A stretch of DNA of 6,975 nucleotides from contig CALGXU010000270.1 of NCBI GenBank assembly GCA_937935205.1, forward strand, positions 1-6,975, written 5' to 3'. Below, in pieces: positions 1 through 5,272 of this stretch. Under the pieces are notes generated by a model. It saw only the letters and a program-made list of their open reading frames with translations. It did no database searches and was not told the DNA's origin. Position numbers and translations under genes: made by a program. Source of the stretch: an uncultured Rothia sp. (GTDB lineage: Bacteria; Actinomycetota; Actinomycetes; Actinomycetales; Micrococcaceae). The first letter of the stretch is position 1. Each line of letters begins with the position of its first letter.

Positions 1-1
1 T

Positions 2-265
2 GAGGTGCGTGTGGTGGCTGATGCCTTCTGCCATCACATGGTGCGCTCGCTGGTGGGCGCGCTGGTGCTCTACGGCACGGGCAAACGTGACGCCGCCTGG
101 TTGCGTGAGCGGATTGAGAACCCGGGACGCGAGGCATCGCTGACTCTGGCGCCTCCGCATGCGCTGGCACTAGCTGAGATTTACTACCCTGCGCCGGAGT
201 TGTATGGAGAGCAGGCGGAACGTGCTCGAGCAAAGCGCGAGGATCACGAAGCACAGAGCGCTTAA
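2..265 (+). CDS. truA: tRNA pseudouridine(38-40) synthase TruA, C-terminal part (5' truncated)
   Basis: TruA converts uridines 38-40 in the tRNA anticodon arm to pseudouridine in the cytoplasm. Only the last 87 residues are present; the reading frame is open through the window start, so the true start and the catalytic Asp lie upstream. The recognisable part is the conserved C-terminal core: ADAFCHHMVRSLVGALV, then the GTGKR turn, a helix (AAWLRERIENP), the APPHALALAEIYYP strand near the family C-terminus, and a charged tail ending QSA. The GTG at position 5 is an internal valine, not a start. truA commonly lies next to rplM-rpsI in actinobacteria, which supports the call. The gap to rplM is long (364 nt), so rplM is probably separately expressed. 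Confidence is high for the family. Confidence 0.93.
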   Translation, partial: EVRVVADAFCHHMVRSLVGALVLYGTGKRDAAWLRERIENPGREASLTLAPPHALALAEIYYPAPELYGEQAERARAKREDHEAQSA

Positions 266-421
266 CGCCCTGTGTATATTGAGCCTCGTCACGTTGCCCA
301 TATGCCGTGAAGCGTCGCGGGGGAGTGCAACCGCCGAGGGTAAATTACACGGATGGAATTTAAAATGTGTTTAAGGCAAAAAAGCCCTATTTTTAAGGCT
401 TTGGCGGTGGATTAAGCACTC

Positions 422-525
422 GACGTCCTGTATAGTCTTGATATGTTGTGCGTGTTCTACCCGAGCGCGCTCTAAATCGCTGTCTAGTTGCAGGACGTTA
501 AGGCGATATAGAGTACGGGCAGAAC
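422..525 (+). promoter_or_regulatory. Putative structured rplM leader RNA, pseudoknot or switch domain
   Basis: Three long helices can be read directly. Helix A pairs 422-432 with 489-499 (11 bp including two G-U; core ACGTCCTG/CAGGACGT). Helix B pairs 454-463 with 516-525 (9 of 10; GTTCTACCCG/CGGGCAGAAC). Helix C pairs 469-480 with 503-514 (11 of 12 including one G-U; GCTCTAAATCGC/GCGATATAGAGT, one A-A mismatch). B encloses C. The 3' strand of A lies in the 22-nt loop of C while its 5' strand lies outside, so A plus B/C form either a pseudoknot or two alternative folds. Its place upstream of the L13-S9 operon suggests autoregulation by a ribosomal protein; such leaders are known for L13 in other bacteria (E. 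coli rplM, the Firmicutes L13 leader). I do not recognise this as a member of those families. If the promoter is at TATAGT (431-436), the 5' strand of helix A would not be transcribed. Confidence 0.5.
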
Positions 526-559
526 GGGCGGCAGCTCGGTCCTCACCCGGGTGTTCGTC

Positions 560-608
560 ATGCACGTAAGTAAAAGGCGCGATACCCAACTAAGCGCCGT
601 ATGTACAT
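560..608 (+). promoter_or_regulatory. Hairpin just upstream of the rplM ribosome binding site
   Basis: An outer helix pairs 560-568 with 600-608 (8 of 9, one G-U, one C-A mismatch) and encloses an inner GGCGC/GCGCC stem (576-580/594-598) with a 13-nt loop. A 7-nt/1-nt internal loop joins them. The hairpin ends 8 nt before the AAAGG ribosome binding site at 617-621. It lacks a U-tract, so it is not a terminator. Its position suits translational control or an RNA stability element, which is inference. Confidence 0.45.
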
Positions 609-616
609 TTCGAGAC

Positions 617-621
617 AAAGG
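617..621 (+). promoter_or_regulatory. Ribosome binding site supporting the TTG start of rplM
   Basis: AAAGG matches the 5' half of the AAAGGAGG consensus and lies 8 nt before the TTG at 630. There is no in-frame ATG or GTG between the upstream stop at 591 and this TTG, and the resulting N-terminus RTYTPKPG matches the family, so the TTG start is favoured. Confidence 0.6.
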
Positions 622-629
622 CCAATATT

Positions 630-1073
630 TTGCGCACTTATACTCCCAAGCCCGGCGAAGTCGAGCGCCAGTGGCACGTCATTGACGCCACCGACGTTGT
701 TCTCGGCCGCCTCGCAAGCCAGACCGCTATCCTGCTGCGCGGTAAGCACAAGCCGACTTTTGCTCCCCACGTTGACACCGGTGACTTCGTTATCATCGTG
801 AACGCTGAGAAGGTCGCCCTGACCGGTGCAAAGCTCGAGCAGAAGCGTGCATACCGCCACTCGGGTTACCCCGGCGGTCTGAAGTCCGTGAACTACGCAG
901 AGCTGCTTGAGACCAACCCCGTTCGCGCGGTTGAGAAGGCTGTTAAGGGCATGCTGCCCAAGAACAAGCTTGCTGCACAGCAGCTCAAGAAGCTGAAGGT
1001 CTACGCTGGCCCCGAGCACCCGCACGCGGCACAGCAGCCCAAGACCTACGAATTCAACCAGGTCGCCCAGTAA
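630..1073 (+). CDS. rplM: 50S ribosomal protein L13 (uL13)
   Basis: L13 is an early-assembly protein of the large ribosomal subunit that binds 23S rRNA. The 147-residue product has the usual family length. Landmarks in order are the actinobacterial N-terminus RTYTPKPGEVERQWHVIDA (2-20), the core VLGRLASQTAILLRGKHKPTFAPHVDTGD, the rRNA-binding basic segment with YRHSGYPGG and a LKSVNY turn, the PVRAVEKAVKGMLPKN signature, and the C-terminal KLKVYAGPEHPHAAQQPK tail. Translation starts at TTG, which is unusual for a highly expressed ribosomal protein and may keep translation limited or tunable. It is followed 31 nt later by rpsI, the classic two-gene L13-S9 operon. The upstream leader appears structured. 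Confidence is very high. Confidence 0.98.
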   Translation: MRTYTPKPGEVERQWHVIDATDVVLGRLASQTAILLRGKHKPTFAPHVDTGDFVIIVNAEKVALTGAKLEQKRAYRHSGYPGGLKSVNYAELLETNPVRAVEKAVKGMLPKNKLAAQQLKKLKVYAGPEHPHAAQQPKTYEFNQVAQ

Positions 1074-1104
1074 TTCGGGCCTACGAGAAACAATAGGAGA
1101 AATC

Positions 1105-1596
1105 GTGGCTCAGAACGAAGAGCAGATCGTAGTCGAGGAAGAGCTGACCAGCTACACCTCGGAGTCCGCTGCCCCCGCAGCGGCTAAGGCAGCACGTCCG
1201 GCACTGACCGTTGCAGGCGCAGCAGTTGGTCGCCGCAAGGAAGCAGTGGCACGCGTTCGCGTTGTGCCCGGTTCCGGCAACTGGACCATCAACGGTCGTA
1301 GCCTGGAAGACTACTTCCCCAACAAGCTGCACCAGCAGGACGTCAACCAGCCCTTCAAGCTCCTGGAGCTCGAGGGTGCATACGACGTCATCGCACGCAT
1401 CAACGGTGGTGGCCCCTCCGGTCAGGCAGGTGCTCTGCGCCTGGGTATCGCTCGTGCACTGAACGAGATCGACCGCGAGAACAACCGCCCCGCACTGAAG
1501 AAGGCTGGCTACCTGACCCGTGACGCACGCGTCATCGAGCGTAAGAAGGCTGGTCTTAAGAAGGCACGCAAGGCTTCGCAGTTCTCCAAGCGTTAA
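1105..1596 (+). CDS. rpsI: 30S ribosomal protein S9 (uS9)
   Basis: S9 sits in the head of the small ribosomal subunit; its C-terminal tail reaches the P-site tRNA anticodon. The start is GTG, preceded by AGGAGA at 1095-1100. The 163-residue protein has an acidic/Ala-rich N-terminal extension of about 40 residues (EEQIVVEEELTSYTSES, then an Ala/Pro stretch), common in actinobacterial S9. The conserved domain follows: VGRRKEAVARVRVVPGSG, INGRSLEDYFP, a GAYDVIARINGGG-SGQAGALRLGIARAL core, the LKKAGYLTRDARVIERKK segment, and the terminal SQFSKR with the conserved last arginine. It is co-transcribed with rplM (31-nt gap) and closed by the hairpin at 1619-1656. Confidence 0.98.
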   Translation: MAQNEEQIVVEEELTSYTSESAAPAAAKAARPALTVAGAAVGRRKEAVARVRVVPGSGNWTINGRSLEDYFPNKLHQQDVNQPFKLLELEGAYDVIARINGGGPSGQAGALRLGIARALNEIDRENNRPALKKAGYLTRDARVIERKKAGLKKARKASQFSKR

Positions 1597-1618
1597 TCGC
1601 TGGTTTTCACGAAGCGTT

Positions 1619-1656
1619 ACGCCCCGCTTCTCCCATTGGGAGAGTCGGGGCGTTTT
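1619..1656 (+). terminator. Rho-independent terminator of rplM-rpsI
   Basis: The stem ACGCCCCG (1619-1626) pairs perfectly with CGGGGCGT (1646-1653). A second stem, TCTCCC/GGGAGA (1629-1634/1638-1643), caps it with a 3-nt ATT loop. A TTTT run (1653-1656) overlaps the end of the stem. It lies 22 nt after the rpsI stop. Confidence 0.88.
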
Positions 1657-1670
1657 GCGTATCTACCTGT

Positions 1671-1701
1671 CTTAAACGTTAAGGGTACTTGTAACTGTTA
1701 C
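1671..1701. repeat. Two short palindromes upstream of ppk2
   Basis: CTTAA-ACG-TTAAG (1671-1683) and GTAAC-T-GTTAC (1691-1701) are both perfect inverted repeats, separated by 7 nt. The second ends 2 nt before the candidate -35 of the ppk2 promoter, where a regulator could bind. The regulator is unknown and chance is possible for sites this short. Confidence 0.4.
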
Positions 1702-1703
1702 GT

Positions 1704-1732
1704 TTGTTCATCGAAGAGCACACCGGTAGAGT
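1704..1732 (+). promoter_or_regulatory. Candidate ppk2 promoter
   Basis: TTGTTC (1704-1709) and TAGAGT (1727-1732) are separated by exactly 17 nt and partly match the TTGACA/TATAAT pattern. Initiation would be near 1739, giving a leader of about 30 nt with AGGAAGAAAAGAG before the ATG. It lies downstream of the rpsI terminator, so ppk2 is probably its own unit. Confidence 0.4.
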
Positions 1733-1768
1733 TAAAGAGTCAAAGCAGACAGGAAGAAAAGAGTACTC

Positions 1769-2836
1769 ATGGCAGAGCAGAATCCCTCCACCCAGCCCGA
1801 AGAGAAGGCAGTGGAGGCTCCTCAGACTGACGCTCACCAGCACACCGCTGAAGGCGCACACGCACACACCGGTTCTGAGAAGAAACAAGCCATCAAGGAA
1901 GCCCTGAAGCCCCAGGCGCGCCGCACCTCCGTCGTTGAAGACTACTCGGCAGAGCTGGACGAAATGGCTTCCCTCACCCGCGCCCTCGGCAAGGACAAGA
2001 AGGACGACGAAACCTCTCAGGCCTGGAAGAAGGGTTACCCCTACGACACCAAGCTCAGCCGTAAGGCATACGAGAAGGAAAAGCGTGCCCTGCAGATTGA
2101 GTTGCTGAAGTTGCAGCTCTGGGCTAAGTCCACCGGTCAGAAGATCCTCATCATCTTCGAAGGCCGTGACGCAGCAGGTAAGGGTGGCTCCATTAAGCGC
2201 TTCACCGAGCACCTGAACCCCCGTGGCGCTCGCGTTGTCGCACTGGAGAAGCCGACCGACATCGAGCAGACCCAGTGGTACTTCCAGCGTTACATCAAGC
2301 ACCTGCCCTCCGGCGGCGAAATCGTCCTGATGGACCGCTCCTGGTACAACCGTGCCGGCGTTGAGCGCGTTATGGGTTACTGCACCCAGGCACAGTACTT
2401 CGAGTTCATGCGCGAAGTACCGGACCTGGAGCGCATGCTGGTGAACTCCGGTATCCACATCATCAAGTTCTGGTTCTCCGTCACCCGCGAAGAGCAGCTC
2501 GCACGCTTCACCTCCCGCCGTACCGACCCGGTTCGTCAGTGGAAGCTTTCCCCCACTGACCTGGCCTCCCTGGACAAGTGGGACGACTACACCGCGGCGA
2601 AGGAAGCAATGTTCTTCTACACCCACACCGGTGACGCTCCCTGGACCGTTATCAAGTCCAACGACAAGAAGCGCGCACGTCTGGAAGCAATGCGTTACGT
2701 GCTCACCCAGTTCGACTACCCCTCCAAGGATGAGGCAGTCGTGGGCGAGCTCGACTCGCTGATCGTCCGCTCCGCATCCGACGTTTTTGAGGATGAGTCC
2801 GGCGACTCTCCCGACGGCTTCCCAGTCGTCAAGTAA
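1769..2836 (+). CDS. ppk2: Polyphosphate kinase 2 (PPK2 family)
   Basis: PPK2 enzymes transfer phosphate between inorganic polyphosphate and nucleotides, usually making ATP or GTP from the diphosphates. The 355-residue product has the full P-loop kinase core: Walker A EGRDAAGKGG (131-140), a conserved KPTDIEQTQWYFQRY segment (161-175), Walker B/catalytic LMDRSWYNRAGVERV (187-201), and the lid RRTDPVRQWKLSP (250-262) with its arginines. A KWDDYTAAKEAM helix and the IKSNDKKRARLEAMRYVL segment follow. The pattern looks like the single-domain PPK2 type, but I cannot settle the subclass (ADP versus AMP substrate) by eye. The first ~50 residues are a polar Gln/Glu-rich tail with a His-rich patch (HQH and HAH, 23-33), probably disordered. 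Codon choice resembles the ribosomal genes, hinting at high expression. The ATG is preceded by AGGAAG 12 nt upstream and AAAAGAG closer in. No signal peptide is seen, so it is cytoplasmic. Confidence 0.95.
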   Translation: MAEQNPSTQPEEKAVEAPQTDAHQHTAEGAHAHTGSEKKQAIKEALKPQARRTSVVEDYSAELDEMASLTRALGKDKKDDETSQAWKKGYPYDTKLSRKAYEKEKRALQIELLKLQLWAKSTGQKILIIFEGRDAAGKGGSIKRFTEHLNPRGARVVALEKPTDIEQTQWYFQRYIKHLPSGGEIVLMDRSWYNRAGVERVMGYCTQAQYFEFMREVPDLERMLVNSGIHIIKFWFSVTREEQLARFTSRRTDPVRQWKLSPTDLASLDKWDDYTAAKEAMFFYTHTGDAPWTVIKSNDKKRARLEAMRYVLTQFDYPSKDEAVVGELDSLIVRSASDVFEDESGDSPDGFPVVK

Positions 2837-2905
2837 GCGTCGACAGATAGGGGAGAGCAAAAACTCAACCCTGCGGCGATATGGCTGCCAAACAGCTTGC
2901 GCTAT

Positions 2906-2957
2906 GAAGGTGCCTGTCTCTCTTTTCCCAACCCGGGAACGGAGAGCAGGCACCTTC
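2906..2957 (+). terminator. Long hairpin, probable ppk2 terminator
   Basis: GAAGGTGCCTG (2906-2916) pairs perfectly with CAGGCACCTTC (2947-2957). After one bulged T, CTCTC (2918-2922) pairs with GAGAG (2942-2946), and TTCCC/GGGAA (2925-2929/2935-2939) caps the structure. It lies about 70 nt after the ppk2 stop. Only a poor T-run follows (GCGCATTTA), so it may act as an mRNA 3' end stabiliser as much as an intrinsic terminator. Confidence 0.65.
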
Positions 2958-3066
2958 GCGCATTTACACGAACCTTAGTTATGAAGCAGATGTGTAGCCG
3001 CTGAAAATCACTTTCTGATTCTGAAGAATTTACGGTGTATACGCCTAAGCAGAGTTACTCACAACG

Positions 3067-3072
3067 TAAAAT
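3067..3072 (+). promoter_or_regulatory. glmM -10 element predicting a leaderless transcript
   Basis: TAAAAT ends 6 nt before the GTG start codon, so the expected transcription start falls on the G of GTG (3079). No good -35 is visible, which is common in actinobacteria. The only Shine-Dalgarno-like bases (AAAAGG, 3073-3078) abut the start codon and are too close to work. Confidence 0.55.
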
Positions 3073-3078
3073 AAAAGG

Positions 3079-4437
3079 GTGACTGAACGACTTTTTGGAA
3101 CCGACGGCGTACGCGGTCTGGCAAACGATGTAATTACTCCCGCCCTGGCTATGGAGCTCGCTCAGGCGGCTTCTATTGTTCTGGGCTTTGACACGGTAGA
3201 AGAGGGTGTACGCCCCCGTGCCGTGATTGCAAATGACTCCCGATCCTCTGCAGACTTTATTGTCTCTGCGATGAAGGCTGGCTTCGCTAGCGCAGGTGTT
3301 GACGTGCTGGACGCCGGCATTGTCCCCACCCCCGCAGCAGCTTACCTGGTGGCACACACCGGTGCTGACTTCGGCGTGATGATTTCTGCATCGCACAACC
3401 CCGCAGCGGACAACGGTATTAAGTTCCTGGCCCGCGGCGGCCAGAAGCTGGAAGACTCCGTTGAGGACGCTATTGAGCGCGTCTACCGCGAGAAGTCCTT
3501 CCGCTACCCGACCGGTGGTGCTGTGGGTACCGTCAAGCCCCTGGAGAACGGTACCGAGGCTTACGTAAAGCACCTGGTCTCCACCGTGCCCGAAGACAAG
3601 CCCCTTGCCGGCATGAAGATTGTTCTGGACTGCGCAAACGGCGCGGCCTACGCTGCATCCCCGGCAACCTTCGAGGCGCTGGGCGCAGAGGTCATCGCAC
3701 TGGCTGTAGAGCCCAACGGCACCAACATCAACGACGGCGTGGGCTCCACCCACCCCGAGAAGCTGCAGGCAGCTGTCGTTGAGCACGGCGCGGACCTCGG
3801 CATCGCCCACGACGGCGACTCCGACCGTTGCCAGGCAGTTGACGAAAAGGGCAACCTGGTAGACGGCGACCAGATTATGGCTATCCTGGCTGTTGCCGCT
3901 AAGCGCGAAGGTAAGCTTGCAAAGGACACCCTCGTCGCAACCGTGATGAGCAGCCTGGGTCTGGAGCTGTACCTGCGCGAGCACGGCATTACCCTCGGCC
4001 GCACCGCTGTGGGTGACCGCTACGTCCTCGAGTCCATGCGCGAGCACGGCTACAACCTCGGCGGCGAGCAGTCCGGCCACGTTATCATGAGCGACTACGC
4101 TACCACCGGTGACGGCGTTCTGACCGGCATCCAGCTGGCTGCAGAGGTGGCACGAAGCGGTCAGACCCTCTCCGAGCTGGCATCGCGTATGCAGCCCACC
4201 CCGCAGCGCCTGATCAACGTCAAGGGCGTTGACCGTGCGGCTGTGAAGACCAACGAGGCGCTCGCTGCTGCTGTCAGCGAGGCTGAAGGCGTACTGGGTG
4301 CCAGCGGCCGCGTGCTGCTGCGTGCATCCGGTACTGAGCCGCTGGTGCGCGTGATGGTTGAAGCTGCAACCCAGGAGCAGGCTGATGAGGTTGCTCAGCA
4401 GCTGGCTGACGTTGTGGCTAAGGAACTGGCACTCTAA
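3079..4437 (+). CDS. glmM: Phosphoglucosamine mutase
   Basis: GlmM interconverts glucosamine-6-phosphate and glucosamine-1-phosphate, the step before UDP-GlcNAc in cytoplasmic peptidoglycan precursor synthesis. The 452-residue product has the standard length and all four alpha-D-phosphohexomutase motifs. The N-terminus is RLFGTDGVRG (4-13). The phosphoserine loop is MISASHNP (101-108), with S105 the expected phosphorylated serine. The metal loop is DGDSDR (245-250; many relatives have Ala or Gly in place of the Ser). The sugar-binding loop is GGEQSGH (328-334) and the C-terminal phosphate-binding loop is RASGTEPLVRVM (415-426). The motif set is the GlmM type rather than phosphomannomutase. 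The start is GTG without a usable ribosome binding site but with a -10 box at the distance expected for leaderless expression. glmM after rplM-rpsI is a familiar actinobacterial order; here ppk2 intervenes. A long hairpin follows the stop. Confidence 0.97.
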   Translation: MTERLFGTDGVRGLANDVITPALAMELAQAASIVLGFDTVEEGVRPRAVIANDSRSSADFIVSAMKAGFASAGVDVLDAGIVPTPAAAYLVAHTGADFGVMISASHNPAADNGIKFLARGGQKLEDSVEDAIERVYREKSFRYPTGGAVGTVKPLENGTEAYVKHLVSTVPEDKPLAGMKIVLDCANGAAYAASPATFEALGAEVIALAVEPNGTNINDGVGSTHPEKLQAAVVEHGADLGIAHDGDSDRCQAVDEKGNLVDGDQIMAILAVAAKREGKLAKDTLVATVMSSLGLELYLREHGITLGRTAVGDRYVLESMREHGYNLGGEQSGHVIMSDYATTGDGVLTGIQLAAEVARSGQTLSELASRMQPTPQRLINVKGVDRAAVKTNEALAAAVSEAEGVLGASGRVLLRASGTEPLVRVMVEAATQEQADEVAQQLADVVAKELAL

Positions 4438-4466
4438 ACGTATTCTTCCCTAACGGAGGATCGAGA

Positions 4467-4504
4467 AAGGGCTGGGAAGGTGTAGAGATACCTTCCCAGC
4501 CCTT
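4467..4504 (+). terminator. Hairpin terminator of glmM
   Basis: AAGGGCTGGGAAGGT (4467-4481) pairs perfectly with ACCTTCCCAGCCCTT (4490-4504), extended inward by a G-U and a U-A pair to give 17 bp around an AGAG loop. It begins 30 nt after the glmM stop. The 3' flank (CTGCGTTATC) is poor in T, so termination efficiency is uncertain. Confidence 0.75.
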
Positions 4505-4543
4505 CTGCGTTATCAGGAACAGGCACAGGGGAAGAGGATGCGG

Positions 4544-4577
4544 AAAACCCCCGTATCCACAGGGGATACGGGGGTTT
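4544..4577 (-). terminator. Terminator of mscL, possibly bidirectional
   Basis: AAACCCCCGTATCC (4545-4558) pairs perfectly with GGATACGGGGGTTT (4564-4577), loop ACAGG. Read on the minus strand, the stem runs into a UUUU tract (4547-4544), 28 nt after the mscL stop. On the plus strand it ends in TTT, so it can also back up the glmM hairpin in this convergent intergenic region. Confidence 0.82.
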
Positions 4578-4604
4578 GAAAGTTAGTGGTAGAGAGCAGA
4601 GAAA

Positions 4605-4979
4605 TTACTTCTTTGCCAGAGCGTCGCGAATCTCCTTCAGGAGTGCGATCTCGGTCTCTTCCTCTTCTTCCTCTTCCTCAGCCTTGTTCTTTGCAGCCAG
4701 CTCGGTCAGCTTCTGAACGGGCACAACAACTGCGAAGTACACAGCAGCTGCGATCAGGATGAAGTTGACAACAGCGGTCAGGAACACGCCAACCTTGATC
4801 TGGTCGAAGACCAGGAATTCATCGAAGTTGGGGGACTTAACCAGCATGGAGATAGCCGGCATCAGGACGGCCTGGACAAGCGAGGTCACCACAGCGGTGA
4901 AGGCGGTACCCATAATCAGACCAACTGCGAGGTCGATGACGTTACCGCGGATCAGAAAATCTTTAAAACCCTTAAGCAT
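4605..4979 (-). CDS. mscL: Large-conductance mechanosensitive channel MscL
   Basis: MscL forms a homopentameric membrane pore that opens under tension to release solutes on hypo-osmotic shock. From the ATG at 4979 the protein has 124 residues. Its N-terminus MLKGFKDFLIRGNVIDLAVGLIMG is the family signature: amphipathic helix 1-10, then TM1 (about 14-43) with the gate-lining LAVGLIMGTAF. A short extracellular loop (about 44-60) and TM2 (about 62-88, ending VVVPVQKL) follow. The C-terminal linker carries eight consecutive glutamates (101-108) before the cytoplasmic bundle helix (IALLKEIRDALAKK). The frame stays open 23 codons upstream to an ATG at 5048, but that extension has no match to MscL N-termini I know, so the 4979 start is preferred. 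No ribosome binding site precedes it. The gene converges on glmM. Confidence 0.96.
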   Translation of the reverse strand: MLKGFKDFLIRGNVIDLAVGLIMGTAFTAVVTSLVQAVLMPAISMLVKSPNFDEFLVFDQIKVGVFLTAVVNFILIAAAVYFAVVVPVQKLTELAAKNKAEEEEEEEETEIALLKEIRDALAKK

Positions 4980-5272
4980 GAGATATAGAATAGCGCCTTT
5001 TAGGTGTTCAAAAAGCAGTATCTTGAGAAAATTTTCGCTGTAAAGCATGTGTTTTTCTTCACAGTGGTTCTGTGGTGCCCAATACTTAAGGTCTAGGTCA
5101 CATAAAGCATGAGTAAAAATCTCTGAAACCTGCGGAAAACCGCGGATTTACGGGGTGTGCACGCGAAAAAATATGCATCTACAGTGCCTATTTATTTCCG
5201 GTGCGGAACCTAGAAATACGACACACATCACCACGTGGCGCAGCCAGCAAAGCCACAAGATTAGCTCAGAGC
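4980..5272. other. Intergenic region between vanY-family gene and mscL
   Basis: These 293 nt hold no credible gene. Visible features are CACAG-TGGTT-CTGTG (5060-5074), CTGCGG-AAAA-CCGCGG (5130-5145, one G-U pair), TTCCG-GTG-CGGAA (5196-5208), GTGGC/GCCAC (5235-5239/5252-5256), and a 9-nt direct repeat TAAAGCATG (5041-5049 and 5103-5111). The 5130-5145 hairpin, read on the minus strand, is followed by a T-rich stretch and could end the carboxypeptidase transcript, but it is weak. I name no terminator here. Confidence 0.5.
4987..4992 (-). promoter_or_regulatory. Candidate mscL -10 element (leaderless)
   Basis: On the minus strand TATTCT ends 7 nt before the ATG at 4979, so transcription could begin on or next to the start codon. 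The bases between (ATATCTC) contain no Shine-Dalgarno. A TTGAAC lies 13 nt upstream of the hexamer, too close for a standard -35. Confidence 0.35.

Larger units (their letters stand above)
266..629. other. Gene-free truA-rplM intergenic region
   Basis: I see no credible gene in these 364 nt. The 3' two thirds are rich in complementary segments (described separately) and probably form the rplM 5' untranslated region. Nearer truA there is a weak TCACG/CGTGA inverted repeat (289-293/306-310) and an AAAGCC/GGCTTT pair (381-386/397-402) without a downstream T-run, so no clear terminator for truA. Possible -10 hexamers are TAAAAT (361-366) and TATAGT (431-436); neither has a good -35 at 16-18 nt, so the promoter is not resolved. 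Confidence 0.6.

Noticed and set aside
361..366. TAAAAT as a -10 box for rplM
   Set aside because: No acceptable -35 at 16-18 nt and the resulting leader would be about 257 nt. It remains possible but is not supported enough to annotate.
371..504. Three copies of TTAAGGC (371-377, 393-399, 498-504)
   Set aside because: A 7-mer in irregular spacing in AT-richer intergenic DNA; the third copy overlaps the structured leader. Too short to call an iteron or binding array.
463..553. Perfect 10-bp palindromes GAGCGCGCTC (463-472) and CACCCGGGTG (544-553)
   Set aside because: Possible operator sites, but G+C-rich palindromes of this size arise easily and the first overlaps helices B and C, so they are not annotated separately.
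371..589. 72-codon minus-strand open frame in the truA-rplM gap
   Set aside because: The product resembles no family I know, and the region is better explained as a structured leader on the other strand.
1679..2953. 424-codon minus-strand open frame opposite ppk2
   Set aside because: It is antisense to a clearly conserved PPK2 and mirrors its strong codon bias; the composition is Leu/Val/Gly-rich as expected of a shadow frame.
3055..4080. 341-codon minus-strand open frame opposite glmM
   Set aside because: Shadow of glmM, with no recognisable motif and an implausible Cys/His/Val-rich composition.
5130..5145. CTGCGG-AAAA-CCGCGG hairpin as the carboxypeptidase terminator
   Set aside because: Only six pairs including a wobble, about 130 nt after the stop, and the T-rich stretch is not immediately adjacent.
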